DNA from: an uncultured Nitrospina sp.
GTDB lineage: Bacteria > Nitrospinota > Nitrospinia > Nitrospinales > VA-1
Assembly: GCA_950072225.1 (NCBI GenBank)
Contig: CATMOP010000109.1
Coordinates: 1 to 6,782 of the forward strand
Reading direction: 5' to 3'
DNA length: 6,782 nucleotides
The notes beneath the pieces were generated by a model, which was not told the origin of the DNA, made no database searches, and worked only from the letters and a program-made list of their open reading frames with translations. Below, in pieces: positions 1 through 5,171 of this stretch. Numbering within the stretch: the stretch's first letter is position 1; each line of letters opens with the position of its first letter. Both the position numbers and the translations under genes were made by a program.

Positions 1-478
1 TGACCAGAGGATCGCCCCCGGTCAATAGCACATTATTGATTGCCTTATTATTCTTGATGTACTCCAGTCCTTCCGAGATATCTTTAGTTACCTCATCGTT
101 TTCATTCATGAACAGGCGTTTGCGAAAACAGAACCGGCAGTAGGCGGCACAAACCTCATTGACCAAAAGCAGGGCAGTGGAGGTGTATTTATGTTCCAGG
201 CCGCGAACTTTGGTGTATTTTTCTTCGTTGGAGGCATCCAACTCGCCCCATTCGTTGAGTTCCTGGAGATCCGGCATGATGATCCGTTTGATCGGGTCAT
301 TGGGGTCGTTCCAGTCAATCAGGGACTGGTAATAATCATTGGTACGGAATACAAATTTATCGTTAACCTTTTGCAGTTCCCGTTTTTCAGATTCGGTCAA
401 TTGGGGAATCTGGTCCAGTTTTGTTAAATACTTGGGCTTTCTCTTATCTGGATCGAGGCGTTTAAAAAAAACATTCAT
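1..478 (-). CDS. KamA-family radical SAM protein, N-terminal part (runs off the left edge)
   Basis: The minus strand is open from an ATG at 478-476 to the window edge, giving 159 residues with no stop. A strong ribosome binding site (GGAGGTGA, 483-490 on the complement) precedes the ATG. Residues 110-117 read C-AAY-C-RF-C, the CxxxCxxC motif that binds the [4Fe-4S] cluster in radical SAM enzymes. Residues 154-156 (GGD, followed by PL) match the SAM-binding glycine motif of the lysine 2,3-aminomutase/EpmB family. The preceding charged helical region, including a DPIKR segment near residue 61 and EHKYTSTALLLVNEVC before the cluster, also fits that family. Family members rearrange an amino acid using SAM and PLP; the PLP lysine would lie in the missing C-terminal part. 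Because the CRFCFRKR context is shared by several subgroups, I call the family and not the substrate. The gene is divergent from everything else in the window. Confidence 0.88.
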   Translation of the reverse strand, partial: MNVFFKRLDPDKRKPKYLTKLDQIPQLTESEKRELQKVNDKFVFRTNDYYQSLIDWNDPNDPIKRIIMPDLQELNEWGELDASNEEKYTKVRGLEHKYTSTALLLVNEVCAAYCRFCFRKRLFMNENDEVTKDISEGLEYIKNNKAINNVLLTGGDPLV

Positions 479-531
479 TGCTCACCTCCAACTGAAACCA
501 TTAATATTTTGCAACTTACTGATATCCGGTG

Positions 532-550
532 TGTTTAACGAACTTAAACA
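532..550. promoter_or_regulatory. 7-bp inverted repeat upstream of the radical SAM gene
   Basis: TGTTTAA and TTAAACA form a perfect 7-bp inverted repeat separated by 5 bases. It lies 54-72 bases upstream of the minus-strand start codon at 478, where an operator or 5' leader hairpin would sit. No convincing -35/-10 pair was found beside it, and no regulator is recognised, so the operator role is inference. Confidence 0.35.
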
Positions 551-801
551 TCCCAGACCCCCTCATCCAAAGACAAAAACTCCCCTGACTTCTCAGCATC
601 GAAAAGCAGCGGGAACGACTGAACTTTGGGGAGATTATTTGGCAAAAGCCTTTAAAAATAAAGGGTTTGTGCGCTGGTCAAAAGGGAAGACCCCCTCAAA
701 ACACATTGTATTGTGGCCTCATGCCGGGCCAATGTTGTAATAGCCGTGCTCCAAGAATATTGAATCCTGAATCCCTACAAAATCTGATTTAATCTCAGCT
801 A

Positions 802-815
802 TTGATTTGGATCAT
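802..815. promoter_or_regulatory. Candidate FNR/CRP-type binding site
   Basis: TTGAT-N4-ATCAT matches the FNR consensus TTGAT-N4-ATCAA at 9 of 10 defined positions. Its centre is about 220 bases upstream of the consensus promoter at 1030-1057, which is far for direct class II activation. It could instead act on a promoter I have not recognised. The match could arise by chance, so confidence is low. Confidence 0.3.
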
Positions 816-1029
816 ACGTGATTCAAACTGGGCTATCAAGAAAAATTGCCCCCAGGCGGAGGTGTTTACCTTTCTGAAAATAGAAAACTTCTTATTTTTC
901 AATGAATTAAAGGCCCCTCAGAAAATGGGAGAAAATGGCTGACGGCTGTTCTAAAACCAGGGGAAAAAGGTTGGATTTTCGGTGAATGTTCAAGTTCCCT
1001 ACCGGGGTTTTTAGCCCGGGAATTTTCTA

Positions 1030-1057
1030 TTGACAGGGTATTGGAATGGATTATAAT
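1030..1057 (+). promoter_or_regulatory. Consensus sigma70 promoter upstream of the small cytochrome gene
   Basis: TTGACA at 1030-1035 and TATAAT at 1052-1057 are both perfect consensus hexamers, separated by 16 bases. Transcription would begin near 1063-1065. That leaves an untranslated leader of about 220 bases before the cytochrome start at 1284, or alternatively drives a small RNA. GTGCT (1061-1065) is complementary to AGCAC (1093-1097), so the beginning of the transcript may fold on itself. Another TTGACA at 1185-1190 has no well-spaced -10. Confidence 0.65.
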
Positions 1058-1283
1058 GCGGTGCTCTTTTTTCAAATGCAAAGCTGTGTGATAGCACTTC
1101 GGAGGTTATTGGTTTAAGGCTCTGAATTTTCAAGTATTTTTTGTTTTTTTTTGATGAAGTGTCTTGAGCCAGACCCGTGATTATTTGACAAGTTAGACCC
1201 GATTTTAAACGTTGGGGTGATAAGTTTAGGTTCAATTTACTTAAGTTTCGATGTAATTCACTATTTAAAGAGGAGATTGTTAG

Positions 1284-1715
1284 ATGAAAAAGGCTTTGAT
1301 ACTGGGTGTGATGGTTGTATTCAGCTTGTTTGCAGTCAGCTCTTCGTTTGCGGGCAAATGTCCGCAGCCGCGGAAAACCAAATCGGCTCCCGCTGGAACC
1401 GCCAGAACGGATAAAACCGCAAAAGCTAATGCGGCAAACGGTGAAAAGATTTACATGAAGAAAGCCAAACCGATGGCTTGTCAAATGTGTCATGGTAAAA
1501 AAGGCGATGGTGGTGGAAAATTGGGTAAAGCCCTGAAGCCTAGTCCCCGTGACTTCACCTGCGCGGCAACCATGAAAAAAGTTTCTGCTGGCCAGATGTT
1601 CTATATCATCAAAAATGGTTCTAAGGGAACCGGTATGGTTCCTCATAAAAAAACCTTGAAGGATAAAGAAATCTGGGATGTTGTGAAGTACATCCGTACC
1701 ACCTTTGTAAAATAA
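1284..1715 (+). CDS. Small exported monoheme cytochrome c
   Basis: This is a 143-residue class I-type cytochrome c, likely a soluble periplasmic electron carrier. Residues 1-23 form a Sec signal peptide: KK, then a hydrophobic core, then SSFA as the probable cleavage site before G24. A lysine-, alanine- and threonine-rich linker follows (about 27-50). The heme c attachment motif is CQMCH at 66-70, and the likely distal ligand is Met118 in GTGMVPH. The C-terminal helix (about 127-142, DKEIWDVVKYIRTTF) is typical of the fold. Residues 74-91 carry GDGGGK...PSPRDF, a signature also present in the first heme domain of the large cytochrome at 5125-6720. Cys26 and Cys93 are extra cysteines that could form a disulfide. 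The start is supported by AGGAG at 1271-1275. The gene appears monocistronic, with a promoter upstream and a strong terminator right after the stop. The redox partner is unknown. Confidence 0.9.
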   Translation: MKKALILGVMVVFSLFAVSSSFAGKCPQPRKTKSAPAGTARTDKTAKANAANGEKIYMKKAKPMACQMCHGKKGDGGGKLGKALKPSPRDFTCAATMKKVSAGQMFYIIKNGSKGTGMVPHKKTLKDKEIWDVVKYIRTTFVK

Positions 1716-1731
1716 GAGAATTTCTTTTAAA

Positions 1732-1767
1732 GGGGGTAAGCCGCTTGCGCGGTTTACCCCCTTTTTT
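1732..1767 (+). terminator. Intrinsic terminator of the cytochrome gene
   Basis: A 13-bp stem (1732-1744 with 1749-1761, one G-T pair) closes a TTGC loop and is followed by six Ts (1762-1767). It begins 16 bases after the cytochrome stop codon. It separates this gene from the phn-like operon that follows. Confidence 0.93.
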
Positions 1768-1793
1768 GTACCTTTTTCACGGGTGGGGCAAAA

Positions 1794-1802
1794 TGGTATA
1801 AT
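1794..1802 (+). promoter_or_regulatory. Extended -10 promoter for the phn-like operon
   Basis: TGG-TATAAT is an extended -10 element (TGn plus a perfect TATAAT at 1797-1802). It lies 33 bases upstream of the first start codon and just after the preceding terminator. The -35 region near 1775-1780 is poor, which is common for extended -10 promoters. A transcript would begin near 1808. Confidence 0.55.
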
Positions 1803-1834
1803 GTGCTCGGTTTAAATCTTCTCTGGAGTATTCT

Positions 1835-2746
1835 TTGATTACCCGCCTTTTTGGGGTTTCCCCGTTATTGCAAATGGCACTTCTGTTTTGGGTCGTGTTG
1901 CCGTTGATTTTAGCGGCGCCATCGCCGGGAAGTGTCGGCAGTGCGGAAAATCCTCTGCGAATGATGTTTGTGCCTTCTGGAGATACCCAGGTGATCCTGA
2001 AGGGCGGCAAGGAAATCGGCCGACTTTTGCAAAAGGCTACCGGACTGCATTTTAAAACCTCTGTGGCAACCAGTTATGCGGCGGTCATTGAGGCGATGGG
2101 TGCCGGGAAGGTGGATATCGGCTGGCTGGCCACCTTCAGTTATGTCCTGGCCCATGACAAATATGGGGTAGAGCTTTTGTTGGTGGTGCAGAGATTTGGC
2201 AGTCCTTTTTACCGGGGCCAAATTATGGTTCGGGCGGATAGTGGCATTCAGGACCTGGCCGGACTGAGGGGAAAGCGTTTTGCGTTTGTCGATCCCGCTT
2301 CCACGTCGGGGCATTTGTATCCCAAAATCCTTCTCATGTCACAAGGATTTGATCCGGAGCATTTTTTCAAAAAAATTGTTTTTGTCGGGTCGCATAATGC
2401 GGTAGTTCTTTCCATATACAAAGGGGAGGTCGATGGCGGTGCTGCCTATGATGGTTCCCGGGCAGCGGTGGCTAAAGTGTTTCCGGATGTGTTTGACAAG
2501 GTCAATGTCATTGCCTACACCAAGGAGATCCCCAACGATACGGTGTCTGTCCGAAAGGGGCTTTCAGGAGATTTAAAAATGAGAATTCGGGACGGACTTA
2601 AAAAAGTTTCGAGGTCCCCTCAGGGTAGCAAGGTTCTCAAGCAACTTTATGGCATCAGTGGGTTTACAGACCTGGATGGGTTGTTTGACCCAGTTCGGGA
2701 AGCGGGCCGTTTGTTGAATTTGAATCTGGGTGATTTGAATCCATGA
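1835..2746 (+). CDS. phnD: PhnD-like periplasmic substrate-binding protein (phosphonate/phosphite/phosphate family)
   Basis: This is a 303-residue solute-binding protein of the PhnD family, which captures oxyanions such as phosphonates or phosphite in the periplasm. Translation starts at a TTG, supported by GGAG at 1825-1828 with a 6-base spacer; no in-frame ATG fits better. Residues 1-28 form a signal peptide (hydrophobic 11-26, cleavage near LAA). No cysteine is present, so it is a free periplasmic protein and not a lipoprotein. Family landmarks are DIGWLATFSYV (94-104), the anion-binding loop FVDPASTSGH (151-160, key residues S156, T157, S158), SHNAVVLSIYKGEVDGG (186-202) and IPNDTVSVRKG (232-242). 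The gene overlaps the downstream ATPase gene by four bases (ATGA), implying translational coupling. The symbol reflects the family; the ligand cannot be read from sequence. A sensing role is possible, since no cognate permease is nearby. Confidence 0.87.
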   Translation: MITRLFGVSPLLQMALLFWVVLPLILAAPSPGSVGSAENPLRMMFVPSGDTQVILKGGKEIGRLLQKATGLHFKTSVATSYAAVIEAMGAGKVDIGWLATFSYVLAHDKYGVELLLVVQRFGSPFYRGQIMVRADSGIQDLAGLRGKRFAFVDPASTSGHLYPKILLMSQGFDPEHFFKKIVFVGSHNAVVLSIYKGEVDGGAAYDGSRAAVAKVFPDVFDKVNVIAYTKEIPNDTVSVRKGLSGDLKMRIRDGLKKVSRSPQGSKVLKQLYGISGFTDLDGLFDPVREAGRLLNLNLGDLNP

Positions 2747-3489
2747 CTGCTATATTGAAAATAGACCGGCTGTGTAAGACTTATGATAATGGCACCTGTG
2801 CCCTGAGGGAGATTTCCTTTTCCGTTGAGCCGGGAGAATTTGTAGTGGTACTGGGTAAAAGTGGTTCCGGAAAATCCACTCTCATGCGTTGTATCAACCG
2901 GTTGGTGGAGCCCACCTCTGGCCGCATTTTTCTAGATGGGGAAGAAGTCACGGGTGCCACGCCCAGTCGGTTGAGGGCATTGAGGAAAAAAATCGGCATG
3001 ATATTCCAACAATATAATCTTATCCCCCGCTACTCGGTTCAAACCAATGCCCTGATGGGTCGCCTGGCTTGGACTTCATCAGTTGCCTCCTTGATGAACT
3101 GTTTTTCGGCCGAAGATGTGGAGCGTTCCAGGCAGGTTCTTGATCGGCTGGGTCTTTCCGAAAAATATTTTGACCGCTCACAAAACCTTAGCGGCGGACA
3201 ACAGCAAAGAGTGGGATTGGCCCGGGCCTTGATGCAGGGACCAGAGTTGATTCTTGCCGATGAGCCAGTATCCAGCCTGGATCCGGCCACTTCACAGCAG
3301 ATCATGAAACTGCTGGCGGAATTTAATAATAAGGATGGTGTGACCCTATTGTGTAACCTGCATCTGCCGGCACTGGCCCGGAAATTCGGCTCGAGAATTC
3401 TGGCCTTGAGCGAAGGGCGGATCATTTATGATGGGCCTGCGGGAGCCCTGAGTGAGGAGGAGTTAAATTCCCTCTACGCAGGAGAGTGA
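2743..3489 (+). CDS. phnC: PhnC-like ABC transporter ATP-binding protein
   Basis: This 248-residue cytoplasmic ABC ATPase has every catalytic motif: Walker A GKSGSGKST (38-46), the Q-loop near Q89-Q90, signature LSGGQQQR (149-156), Walker B LILADEP (169-175), D-loop SSLD (177-180) and the switch histidine H207. The C-terminal pattern NLHLPALARKFGSRILALSEGRIIYDGP is characteristic of PhnC, the ATPase that energises phosphonate-type uptake with PhnE and PhnD. The ATG overlaps the stop of the PhnD-like gene. Length fits the family (about 250-280). Normally a phnE permease gene would follow; instead there is a 43-base gap with two tiny ORFs and then a small membrane protein. The intact active site argues that the protein is functional, so its membrane partner must be elsewhere or atypical. 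Confidence 0.9.
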   Translation: MTAILKIDRLCKTYDNGTCALREISFSVEPGEFVVVLGKSGSGKSTLMRCINRLVEPTSGRIFLDGEEVTGATPSRLRALRKKIGMIFQQYNLIPRYSVQTNALMGRLAWTSSVASLMNCFSAEDVERSRQVLDRLGLSEKYFDRSQNLSGGQQQRVGLARALMQGPELILADEPVSSLDPATSQQIMKLLAEFNNKDGVTLLCNLHLPALARKFGSRILALSEGRIIYDGPAGALSEEELNSLYAGE

Positions 3490-3513
3490 ATGTTTGATAA
3501 TGTGAAGTTATGA
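3490..3513 (+). other. Mini-ORF 1 (7 codons) after the ATPase gene
   Basis: ATG at 3490 directly abuts the ATPase stop (TGA 3487-3489) and is preceded by a good ribosome binding site (AGGAG, 3480-3484). It encodes MFDNVKL. Its stop (3511-3513) overlaps the ATG of the next mini-ORF. A peptide function is unlikely. It may relay ribosomes toward the SxtJ-family gene. Confidence 0.3.
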
Positions 3514-3536
3514 TAGTTCGAAAGTTGATACGATGA
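3510..3536 (+). other. Mini-ORF 2 (8 codons) overlapping the SxtJ-family start
   Basis: This ORF runs from ATG at 3510, overlapping the previous stop as ATGA, to TGA at 3534-3536, which overlaps the ATG of the SxtJ-family gene at 3533, again as ATGA. It encodes MIVRKLIR. With mini-ORF 1 it makes an unbroken chain of stop/start contacts across the gap. Translation is not demonstrated. Confidence 0.25.
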
Positions 3537-3937
3537 ATCCTGTTGATCCAACCGAAAAACAGTTAAGACAATACGGCCTGATGATGGCCGGGGTGCTTTC
3601 TTTTTTTGTGGCCGTATTTTTTTATAAGGCCTGGCACACTGCCGGAATGGCTCTGGCAGTCTGGGTCCTGTTTTTCCTGACGCTGGCATTGTTGGCGCCT
3701 CTTCGCCTGGCACCGGTTTACCGAGCTTGGATGAAGTTCGGGGAGGTTGTCGGGAACTTTAATTTCAAGCTGATTCTGGGGTTGATGTATTTCGTCATGT
3801 TCACCCCGATGCGTGTGCTCGCTTCATTTTTTCGGGAAGACCCTTTAACCCGGAAAATTGAGCCGGAAAAGGAAACCTATTGGCATGACTGCGAACCCCG
3901 CAATCAGGATCCAAAACGCTTTGAACGGCAGTTTTAA
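3533..3937 (+). CDS. SxtJ-family small membrane protein
   Basis: This is a 134-residue inner-membrane protein with three predicted hydrophobic segments at about 14-31, 38-56 and 79-97. The tail motif DPLTRKIEPEKETYWHD (103-119) matches the conserved end of SxtJ-family proteins: an acidic residue and proline, then a basic stretch, then [ST]YW. That family is named from the saxitoxin gene cluster and has no established biochemical function; members often neighbour carbamoyltransferases, none of which is seen here. The gene sits where a phnE permease would be expected, but it is far too short and has too few helices to be a PhnE. The ribosome binding site is weak, and the ATG overlaps the stop of a tiny upstream ORF, so translation may be coupled. 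I infer that it acts with the ABC components only from the operon arrangement. Confidence 0.72.
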   Translation: MNPVDPTEKQLRQYGLMMAGVLSFFVAVFFYKAWHTAGMALAVWVLFFLTLALLAPLRLAPVYRAWMKFGEVVGNFNFKLILGLMYFVMFTPMRVLASFFREDPLTRKIEPEKETYWHDCEPRNQDPKRFERQF

Positions 3938-3987
3938 TCCATTTGATTCGGGTAGAAATTCCTCATTCGTTGGAGAGGTTATTTTTT

Positions 3988-4356
3988 ATGGAAAAATTAC
4001 ATAAAGAGATTTTAGGGTTGATGGGAAAAATCGATATTGATTGCAGGGATGAAAAAGACACCATCATCATTGATTTGGCAGGGCAACTGGATGTTTACAA
4101 TTCCCATGACGTGAGCTTGCTTATAGAAGCGTACAGGGAAAGAGGGTTCCATAAATTTATTCTGAATTTGCAAAAAGTCACCTATCTGGATGGCTCAACC
4201 ATCAGTGTTTTTATCCATTGCTATCAGACGCTGAAAGATGAAGGCCGATTTGTCCTGGCCGGGCTTCATGGTGCGCCCAAGGAAGTTTTTGAACTGGCTA
4301 AACTGCATGAGGTTTTCCAGATTTTCCCTGATGTGCCCAGCGCGATGGCCCAATAG
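3988..4356 (+). CDS. STAS-domain protein (anti-sigma factor antagonist-like)
   Basis: This 122-residue single-domain STAS protein resembles SpoIIAA/RsbV-type antagonists, which bind anti-sigma kinases, and MlaB-type partners of ABC transporters. The core pattern is visible: a strand TIIIDLAGQLD (25-35), then KFILNLQKVTYLDGST (56-71), then RFVLAGLHGAPKEVFELAKLHEVFQIF (87-113). The usual D-S-S-G phosphorylation loop reads D68-G69-S70-T71, so the aspartate and the phosphorylatable serine position are kept while the neighbours differ. I chose the ATG at 3988 because GGAGAGG (3972-3978) precedes it at good spacing; a TTG at 3943 would add 15 unconvincing residues. The gene follows the SxtJ-family gene after 50 bases, probably in the same operon. 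No kinase or phosphatase partner is visible in the window. Confidence 0.85.
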   Translation: MEKLHKEILGLMGKIDIDCRDEKDTIIIDLAGQLDVYNSHDVSLLIEAYRERGFHKFILNLQKVTYLDGSTISVFIHCYQTLKDEGRFVLAGLHGAPKEVFELAKLHEVFQIFPDVPSAMAQ

Positions 4357-4415
4357 GCATGGGGCCGACTGGCAATAACTTTCATTGGCTAGCAAAAAGT
4401 TAGCTCGGCTGAAAG
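4354..4415 (+). repeat. Structured repeat, copy A (at the STAS gene stop)
   Basis: Beginning at the TAG stop, this roughly 60-base stretch aligns without gaps to 6718-6779. Identity is strongest in TAGGC[A/G]TGGGGCC and in GGCT[A/G]GCAAA[A/G]AGTT[A/T]GC. By hand it folds as follows: outer stem 4363-4368 with 4405-4410 (one G-T pair), hairpin CAAT/ATTG (4373-4376 with 4384-4387), and hairpin GCTAGC/GTTAGC (4388-4393 with 4399-4404, one G-T pair). There is no T-run, so it is not a standard terminator. Confidence 0.55.
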
Positions 4416-4652
4416 AGTTCCGGCTCGTTGTACCTCTGCTACCCCTTCTAGCCCATTCGGGGCATGAAGGCAAAGGAGGAGGATGTAACTGTGGCATGAA
4501 GGTTAATGAAGTAATATCACAGGCTCACGGAGGTTTAGGGAGAATATCACGGTCGCCGGCGCCTGGTGGTGGGAGTGGGTTGCTTTGATTGAATGCTGAA
4601 ATGTGTTAGTTTATACGCATATAAATTTTAAAAAACCAGGTAAGGTGGCTTT
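4416..4652. other. Non-coding gap between the STAS gene and the secreted-protein gene
   Basis: No convincing gene. A strong purine-rich ribosome-binding-like stretch (AAAGGAGGAGG, 4472-4482) leads straight into ATG TAA, so it serves no visible frame. A 10-base direct repeat GGCATGAAGG occurs at 4461-4470 and 4493-4502. A weak promoter candidate lies at 4589-4617. The stretch may be decayed coding sequence. Confidence 0.45.
4589..4617 (+). promoter_or_regulatory. Weak sigma70 promoter candidate for the NxrC-like gene pair
   Basis: TTGAAT (4589-4594) and TATACG (4612-4617) are separated by 17 bases, each matching four of six consensus positions. TATAAA at 4620-4625 is an alternative -10. The position, about 60 bases before the start codon at 4680, is right for a promoter, but the match is modest. 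Confidence 0.3.
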
Positions 4653-4679
4653 TTGAGCCAGGCGAAAGTAGGAGTGACG

Positions 4680-5171
4680 ATGCGAAATCTAGCTCTTTTC
4701 ACTGTCTTAGTTGTATTTGTTTCTGGGCCTATTCCGGTTAAAGGGCAGAGTTTGCAGAACGATGAACCTGAAATCGGTTCATCAAATTTGGGCATTCCCA
4801 AGGAACCCGGTTGGAATCATACATCTTATCGCGGCTGGGAATCGTTGAGTGTGCCCGGTTTGATTGCTACTTACTACGATCTGGATCGGGACGGCAAACT
4901 GGATTATATGGTCATTCGAAAAGTGATCTGGAAGGCCTCGGCTGAAGAAACTACCATCGAGAAGGCCATCGAGATTGCCCGGTTTGATAACTTGAGTGTT
5001 TACTTTTCGCATCCTGTTGTATTTTTCACCAATCGCAACCCTTTATTTTATTGCAAGGGTATTGATTCAAGGCGTAATTGCAAAGATATGTGGGTGGATA
5101 TCGCGGAAGACGGTTTAAACGGTAATGAAGAACTTTATTCGCTTGCAACCCCGCGTATGGGGATTCGTTAA
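4680..5171 (+). CDS. Secreted protein of unknown function with one EF-hand-like calcium loop
   Basis: I do not recognise this 163-residue protein. Residues 1-22 look like a Sec signal peptide (hydrophobic 4-15, cleavage near VKG-Q). The mature part contains YYDLDRDGKLDYMVIR (65-80), in which D67, D69, D71 and D75 with G72 reproduce a DxDxDGxxD calcium-binding loop as in EF-hand or dockerin-like repeats. The following region is mixed helix and strand. Two cysteines, C125 and C134, could form a small disulfide loop. The ATG at 4680 has GGAG five bases upstream; an in-frame TTG at 4653 is less likely. The 3' end overlaps the NxrC-like gene by 47 bases, so the two are probably co-expressed. A periplasmic accessory or assembly role beside the heme protein is inference from context only. 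Confidence 0.75.
   Translation: MRNLALFTVLVVFVSGPIPVKGQSLQNDEPEIGSSNLGIPKEPGWNHTSYRGWESLSVPGLIATYYDLDRDGKLDYMVIRKVIWKASAEETTIEKAIEIARFDNLSVYFSHPVVFFTNRNPLFYCKGIDSRRNCKDMWVDIAEDGLNGNEELYSLATPRMGIR

Larger units (their letters stand above)
479..1283. other. Gene-poor divergent intergenic region (about 0.8 kb)
   Basis: I find no convincing gene on either strand. Short open frames here lack ribosome binding sites and recognisable protein features. What the stretch holds is: a 7-bp inverted repeat (532-550); an imperfect hairpin (645-668, CCTTTA/TAAAGG with an AAAA loop); an FNR-like palindrome (802-815); a short GC hairpin (1002-1019, CCGGG/CCCGG); a consensus sigma70 promoter (1030-1057); and a T-rich run (1137-1152) without a GC stem. 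Its size and promoter content suggest a regulatory or small-RNA region, or decayed sequence, between two divergent genes. Confidence 0.6.

Noticed and set aside
645..668. Hairpin CCTTTA/TAAAGG as a minus-strand terminator
   Set aside because: The stem is short and AT-rich, and no minus-strand gene lies upstream to be terminated.
339..740. Plus-strand open frame of 133 codons at the left side
   Set aside because: Its first half is antisense to the radical SAM gene, and it has no ribosome binding site or recognisable protein features.
721..745. Possible third copy of the structured repeat (GGGCCAATG match)
   Set aside because: Only about ten bases match copy B, and neither the downstream block nor the hairpins are present.
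1137..1152. T-rich run as an intrinsic terminator
   Set aside because: No GC-rich stem lies immediately upstream, so it does not meet the terminator pattern.
1011..1646. Long minus-strand open frame opposite the small cytochrome gene
   Set aside because: It is antisense to a clear cytochrome, shows low-complexity composition and no domain, and has no supported start.
4385..4588. Possible small gene with a GGGCNCG segment in the gap after the STAS gene
   Set aside because: The strong ribosome-binding-like sequence at 4472-4482 leads into ATG TAA and not into this frame. The peptide resembles nothing I know, and the frame starts inside the structured repeat.
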